Positions 8,346 through 11,025 of a stretch of DNA of 11,025 nucleotides are shown piece by piece; positions within the stretch are counted from its first letter, which is position 1, and each line of letters begins with the position of its first letter. Source of the DNA: Tagaea sp. (GTDB lineage: Bacteria > Pseudomonadota > Alphaproteobacteria > CACIAM-22H2); the NCBI GenBank assembly GCA_023653245.1, contig JAMNXK010000032.1:1-11025 (forward strand), in the 5' to 3' direction. The translations under genes and the position numbers were made by a program. Below the pieces are notes generated by a model. That model saw only the letters and a list, made by a program, of their open reading frames with translations, did no database searches and had not been told where the DNA came from.

Positions 8346-8374
8346 ATATAGGCGCCGTTCGCGAAGGGCTCAAG
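8346..8374 (-). promoter_or_regulatory. htpG: RpoH (sigma32)-type heat-shock promoter of htpG
   Basis: CTTGAG (8374-8369) and CCTATAT (8352-8346) fit the alphaproteobacterial heat-shock pattern CTTG-N17-18-CYTATNT, with 18 bp after CTTG and all seven downstream positions matching. Transcription would start near 8339, leaving a leader of about 20 nt. The -35 overlaps the stop codon of the upstream phosphodiesterase gene. The placement directly before a classic heat-shock gene makes a chance match unlikely. Confidence 0.68.
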
Positions 8375-9191
8375 AGCCCGTCAGCGCCGCCCCGTCGCGC
8401 CAGGAATAAGGCCCTTCGAACGGGGCATGGGTCGCAAGATGGCTGCGCCAGCCCGCGGCCGCGTGCCAGTCGAACAGCCGGAATCCCGGCTGTTCCAGCG
8501 TGAAGCCGAAGCGCGTGCCGCCTTCCATCGCCAGCCCGACCTGGTGGGCGGTCGCCGGCGCGCACGACGCGATCGCGTGCGCGACTTGGGCGTCGATGGC
8601 GCGATGCAGATGGCCCGCGGCGACGCGCCCGACTTGAGGATGCCGGGCCAAAATCGCGGCGAGCGCTTCCGGAGCCGCCAGGCTTTGCGCGTCCATCTCC
8701 GGCAGGCCGGTGACGAAAGGCGGATGGTGGAGGAAGACGAGCGTGGGCTTGGCGGGCGCCTCGGCGAGAGCGCGGTCGAGCCACGCGAGGCGATCGGCGC
8801 AGAGCAGCCCCGCCGGCTTACCCTCGTCGAGCGTGTCGAGGGCGACGAGTCGGGCCGGGAACTCGTCGACCGCGTATTGCACGAAGGGGAAGGCGCCCTT
8901 GCGCCGCGCCATCTCGGGAAAGCATTCGAGAAAGGCCGCGCGCGAATCGTGATTGCCGGGGATGGCGAAAAGCGGCATGCGCAGCTTGGCGACGATACGT
9001 CCAAGATTCGCGTATTGCGCGGGCGCCCCTTCGTCGACGCAGTCGCCGGTCAGCAGCACGGCGTCGATCGCGGGCCGGAAGGCGTTCAACGCATCGACCG
9101 CGCGCGCGAGCCACGCGGCCGTATCGACGCGGCCTTTGAACAGGCGGCCTTCTTCCAGGATATGGGGGTCGGTGATTTGGGCGATCAGCAT
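8370..9191 (-). CDS. GpdQ/CpdA-like binuclear metallophosphodiesterase
   Basis: 273 residues, a calcineurin-like phosphoesterase. It carries the full metal-site set: Asp8 and His10 (ITDPH), Asp50 (LLTGD), Asn80 and His81 (PGNHD), His156 (FLHHPPF), His194 and His196 (AGHLH). These positions nearly equal those of the glycerophosphodiesterase GpdQ, and resemblance continues through AVDEFPARLVALDT (107-120), MDAQS and ATAHQVGL, so a phosphodiester substrate (glycerophosphodiester or cyclic nucleotide) is likely. No signal peptide is visible; the enzyme is probably cytoplasmic. The ATG at 9191 overlaps the end of the ABC ATPase gene (ATGCTGA), so it is the last cistron of that transport operon. 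This suggests it acts on the imported solute. CpdA-type cAMP hydrolysis cannot be excluded from sequence alone. Confidence 0.85.
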   Translation of the reverse strand: MLIAQITDPHILEEGRLFKGRVDTAAWLARAVDALNAFRPAIDAVLLTGDCVDEGAPAQYANLGRIVAKLRMPLFAIPGNHDSRAAFLECFPEMARRKGAFPFVQYAVDEFPARLVALDTLDEGKPAGLLCADRLAWLDRALAEAPAKPTLVFLHHPPFVTGLPEMDAQSLAAPEALAAILARHPQVGRVAAGHLHRAIDAQVAHAIASCAPATAHQVGLAMEGGTRFGFTLEQPGFRLFDWHAAAGWRSHLATHAPFEGPYSWRDGAALTGS

Positions 9192-10135
9192 GGACGGGCG
9201 ATCTCGATATAGCGGTCGATGGCGAAGCGGAAATCGGCGCCGGGCGCCAGCTGGATGGCGACCGGCACTTCGGCGATCACGTTCGCCCCGGCGACGTCGA
9301 TGACGATACGCCGCCGGTCGCCGAGATAAAACGCCGAAACCACGCGGCCCGCATGCGGGCCGGCCGGGTCGGCGCGGACCGCTTCGGGCCGGAACAGCCG
9401 GCCGTCCAGCCGGTTGGTGGTGCCCACGAAGCCGGCGACGAACTCGTCGCGCGGATTTTCGTAGATGTCGGCCGGCCGGCCGATCTGCGCGACCCGGCCC
9501 TTGTCCATCACCACCACGCGATCGCCCAGCGCCATCGCCTCGGCCTGGTCGTGGGTCACGTAGATCGCGGTGATGCCCAGGCTTCGCAGCAGCCGGTCGA
9601 TATCCGCGCGCAAGCGATCGCGCAGCTTGGCGTCGAGTGCCGTCAGCGGCTCGTCGAGCAGCAGAATGCGCGGGGCCGGGGCGATCGCGCGCGCCAGCGC
9701 CACGCGCTGGCGCTGCCCGCCCGAGAGCTGATCGACGCGCCGCTGGGCGAGGTCTTCGAGCCTGGTCATCGCCAGCATCTCGCGCACCCGCGCGGCGATC
9801 TCGGCCGACGGGCGGCGCCGGACCTTGAGACCATAGGCGACGTTCTGCGCCACGCTCATGTTCGGGAACAGCGCGTAGCTTTGGAACACCATGCCCACAT
9901 TGCGCTTCTCGATCGGCAGATCGGTCACGTCCTCGCCGTCGATCAGGACCTTCCCGCCCGGATCGGGAAAATCGAGACCCGCGACGATCCTGAGTGCGGT
10001 CGTCTTGCCGCAGCCCGACGGCCCGAGCACGGCCAAGGTCTCGCCCGGGGCGACGTCGAGATCGAGCGGGGCGAGTGCGCGCGTGCCGTCGGGAAAAGTC
10101 TTGGCGCAATTCGCAAGACGGATGGCGACGCTCAT
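9185..10135 (-). CDS. ABC transporter ATP-binding protein (PotA/FbpC/PhnT-like, with TOBE domain)
   Basis: 316 residues. The ATPase of an importer of the spermidine / iron(III) / 2-aminoethylphosphonate class. Seen: Walker A GPSGCGKTT (38-46), Q-loop Gln85 in GMVFQSYALFP (81-91), signature LSGGQRQRVALARA (137-150), Walker B RILLLDEP (156-163) with LTALDAKLR, and the switch His195 in YVTHDQAEAMALGD (192-205). After NPRDEFVAGFVGTTN (227-241) comes a short TOBE-like C-terminal domain of about 70 residues, less than in the longest PotA/MalK relatives. The ATG at 10135 overlaps the permease stop (ATGA), and the 3' end overlaps the phosphodiesterase start by 7 bp. The protein sequence does not reveal the substrate; the co-transcribed phosphodiesterase makes an organophosphate a reasonable guess. 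Confidence 0.93.
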   Translation of the reverse strand: MSVAIRLANCAKTFPDGTRALAPLDLDVAPGETLAVLGPSGCGKTTALRIVAGLDFPDPGGKVLIDGEDVTDLPIEKRNVGMVFQSYALFPNMSVAQNVAYGLKVRRRPSAEIAARVREMLAMTRLEDLAQRRVDQLSGGQRQRVALARAIAPAPRILLLDEPLTALDAKLRDRLRADIDRLLRSLGITAIYVTHDQAEAMALGDRVVVMDKGRVAQIGRPADIYENPRDEFVAGFVGTTNRLDGRLFRPEAVRADPAGPHAGRVVSAFYLGDRRRIVIDVAGANVIAEVPVAIQLAPGADFRFAIDRYIEIARPC

Positions 10136-10941
10136 GACGGGTCCTCGGCGATCTTCTTGGGTTCGCGGGGCTTGGCGGCCCATTGCATGGCGGTCAGCAG
10201 CGGCACGATCATGGCGAGGAAAATCAGCGTGTAGGCGCTGCCCACCTCGATGCGCAAACTCGCATAGGCGTCGGCGAGGCCCACCGGCAGCGTGCGCGTG
10301 AAGGGCGTGTGCAGCAGCAAGGTCATGTTGAACTCGCCCAGCGACAGCGTGACGACCATCAAGGCGCCCGCGAGGATTCCGGGGGCCGCGTTGGGCAGGA
10401 CGACGCCGAAGAAGCGCCGGACGAAGCCCGCCCCCAAAGCGCGCGCGGCTTCTTCCAGCGTGCGCAGATCGATGGCCAGCATCGTGGCGAGCGTGGCGCG
10501 CACCATGAACGGCAAGGTGAACAGCACGTGGCCGACCAGGATGAACAGCCACGACGAGCGGAAGCCGGGGACGGCACCGTAGATCACGATCAAGCCCAAG
10601 GCGGTCGCGATGCCGGGCACCGCCACGGGCATCATCAGCATCTCCTCCAGCGTGCGGGCGAGCTTGCCGCCGCTGCGCGCCAGCACGTAAGCGAGCGGCA
10701 CGCCGAGCAGAAGCGTGCAGATCAAACAAGCGAGCGCGATCCGCAGCGACAAGAACACCGTGCCCGAATAGCCGCTCCACACTTGCGTCACCCAGCGCCA
10801 GGTGAGGCCGCTCGCGGCACCGACGAAGTAGTTCTCCGTCACGCCCGCGAGCACGGACAGGAAAACCGGCACGATCAGGAACGCGCAGACCAGCATCGCG
10901 AAGGCGAGCTGCGCCCAGAAGGCGGGTCCCCGGCGCGTCAT
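10132..10941 (-). CDS. ABC transporter permease (PotC-like, second inner-membrane subunit)
   Basis: 269 residues with six expected membrane helices: about 12-33, 60-88, 103-124, 131-155, 185-207 and 236-253. The cytoplasmic EAA loop that docks with the ATPase is clear at 161-189 (TLEEAARALGAGF, then LPNAAPGI). This is the binding-protein-dependent transport permease domain of the PotC / PhnV / FbpB-half type. I chose ATG 10941 because it overlaps the stop of the preceding permease gene (ATGA) and the first helix follows directly. An in-frame start further upstream would add a Pro/Arg-rich segment lying inside the neighbour. The C-terminal tail KPREPKKIAEDPS is cytoplasmic. It works as a heterodimer with the partly visible permease and takes ATP energy from the ATPase encoded next to it. 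Confidence 0.92.
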   Translation of the reverse strand: MTRRGPAFWAQLAFAMLVCAFLIVPVFLSVLAGVTENYFVGAASGLTWRWVTQVWSGYSGTVFLSLRIALACLICTLLLGVPLAYVLARSGGKLARTLEEMLMMPVAVPGIATALGLIVIYGAVPGFRSSWLFILVGHVLFTLPFMVRATLATMLAIDLRTLEEAARALGAGFVRRFFGVVLPNAAPGILAGALMVVTLSLGEFNMTLLLHTPFTRTLPVGLADAYASLRIEVGSAYTLIFLAMIVPLLTAMQWAAKPREPKKIAEDPS

Positions 10942-11025
10942 GCCGCGGCCGCCACGGTCGAGCCGGCGGCTTGGCGGGCGAGGGCCAGCACCAGCCACGT
11001 CGCCGCTCCGAGCACGAAGGACAAA
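10938..11025 (-). CDS. C-terminal end of the first ABC permease (PotB-like; cut by the window edge)
   Basis: Only the last 28 residues are visible: a hydrophobic segment beginning LSFVLGAATWLVLALAR, then a short Ala-rich tail and TGA at 10940-10938. The stop overlaps the next permease start (ATGA), exactly as at the other junctions of this operon. A terminal membrane helix at this place fits the partner permease usual in PotB-PotC or PhnU-PhnV pairs. The identity rests on context, since no permease motif is included in this fragment. Confidence 0.6.
   Translation of the reverse strand, partial: LSFVLGAATWLVLALARQAAGSTVAAAA

Overview
The window is G+C-rich with dense, overlapping genes and looks like an ordinary chromosomal stretch from an alphaproteobacterium, probably Rhodospirillales-like. 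The evidence is the gene content: a ccmF-ccmG-ccmH-ccmI cytochrome c maturation block, a PAS_5-family protein (a family largely confined to Alphaproteobacteria), a CcmH motif of the alphaproteobacterial form (RCQVCQNQSIDDSNA), and an RpoH-type promoter of the alphaproteobacterial form in front of htpG. The order-level placement is inference. No transposase, integrase, CRISPR array or phage gene is visible, and no gene-free stretch exceeds about 300 bases.

Layout from left to right. (1) Plus strand, 1-3273: the 3' part of ccmF, then ccmG, ccmH and ccmI. Each start overlaps the previous stop (ATGA, GTGA, ATGA), so this is one translationally coupled operon for attaching heme to apocytochrome c. 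(2) Minus strand, 3275-3846: a tRNA-Ala(CGC) with a good sigma70-type promoter at 3867-3895, followed 34 bp downstream by a PAS_5 gene whose stop lies 1 bp from the ccmI stop. (3) Plus strand, 3976-5129: a YggT-family membrane protein coupled by GTGA to folD. (4) Minus strand, 5122-8320: kynU (kynureninase), whose end overlaps folD tail-to-tail by 8 bp, and htpG (Hsp90). (5) Minus strand, 8370-11025: a coupled operon entering from the right edge. It holds the tail of one ABC permease, a second permease, the ATPase, and a GpdQ/CpdA-like binuclear metallophosphodiesterase.

The genes work together mainly within their blocks. CcmF/G/H/I complete cytochrome c biogenesis together with CcmABCDE encoded elsewhere. 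FolD supplies one-carbon folates. KynU cleaves kynurenine, but no other kynurenine-pathway gene is visible here. HtpG appears to have its own heat-shock promoter, whose -35 element lies on the stop codon of the phosphodiesterase gene. It also has a short leader hairpin that would pair its ribosome binding site. The ABC operon plausibly couples import of a small solute, possibly a phosphodiester or organophosphate, to its hydrolysis by the GpdQ-like enzyme; that substrate is inference.

I see no convincing wholly new system. The points most worth a second look are the ABC transporter-phosphodiesterase coupling, the heat-shock promoter and hairpin of htpG, and a possible leaderless promoter at kynU.
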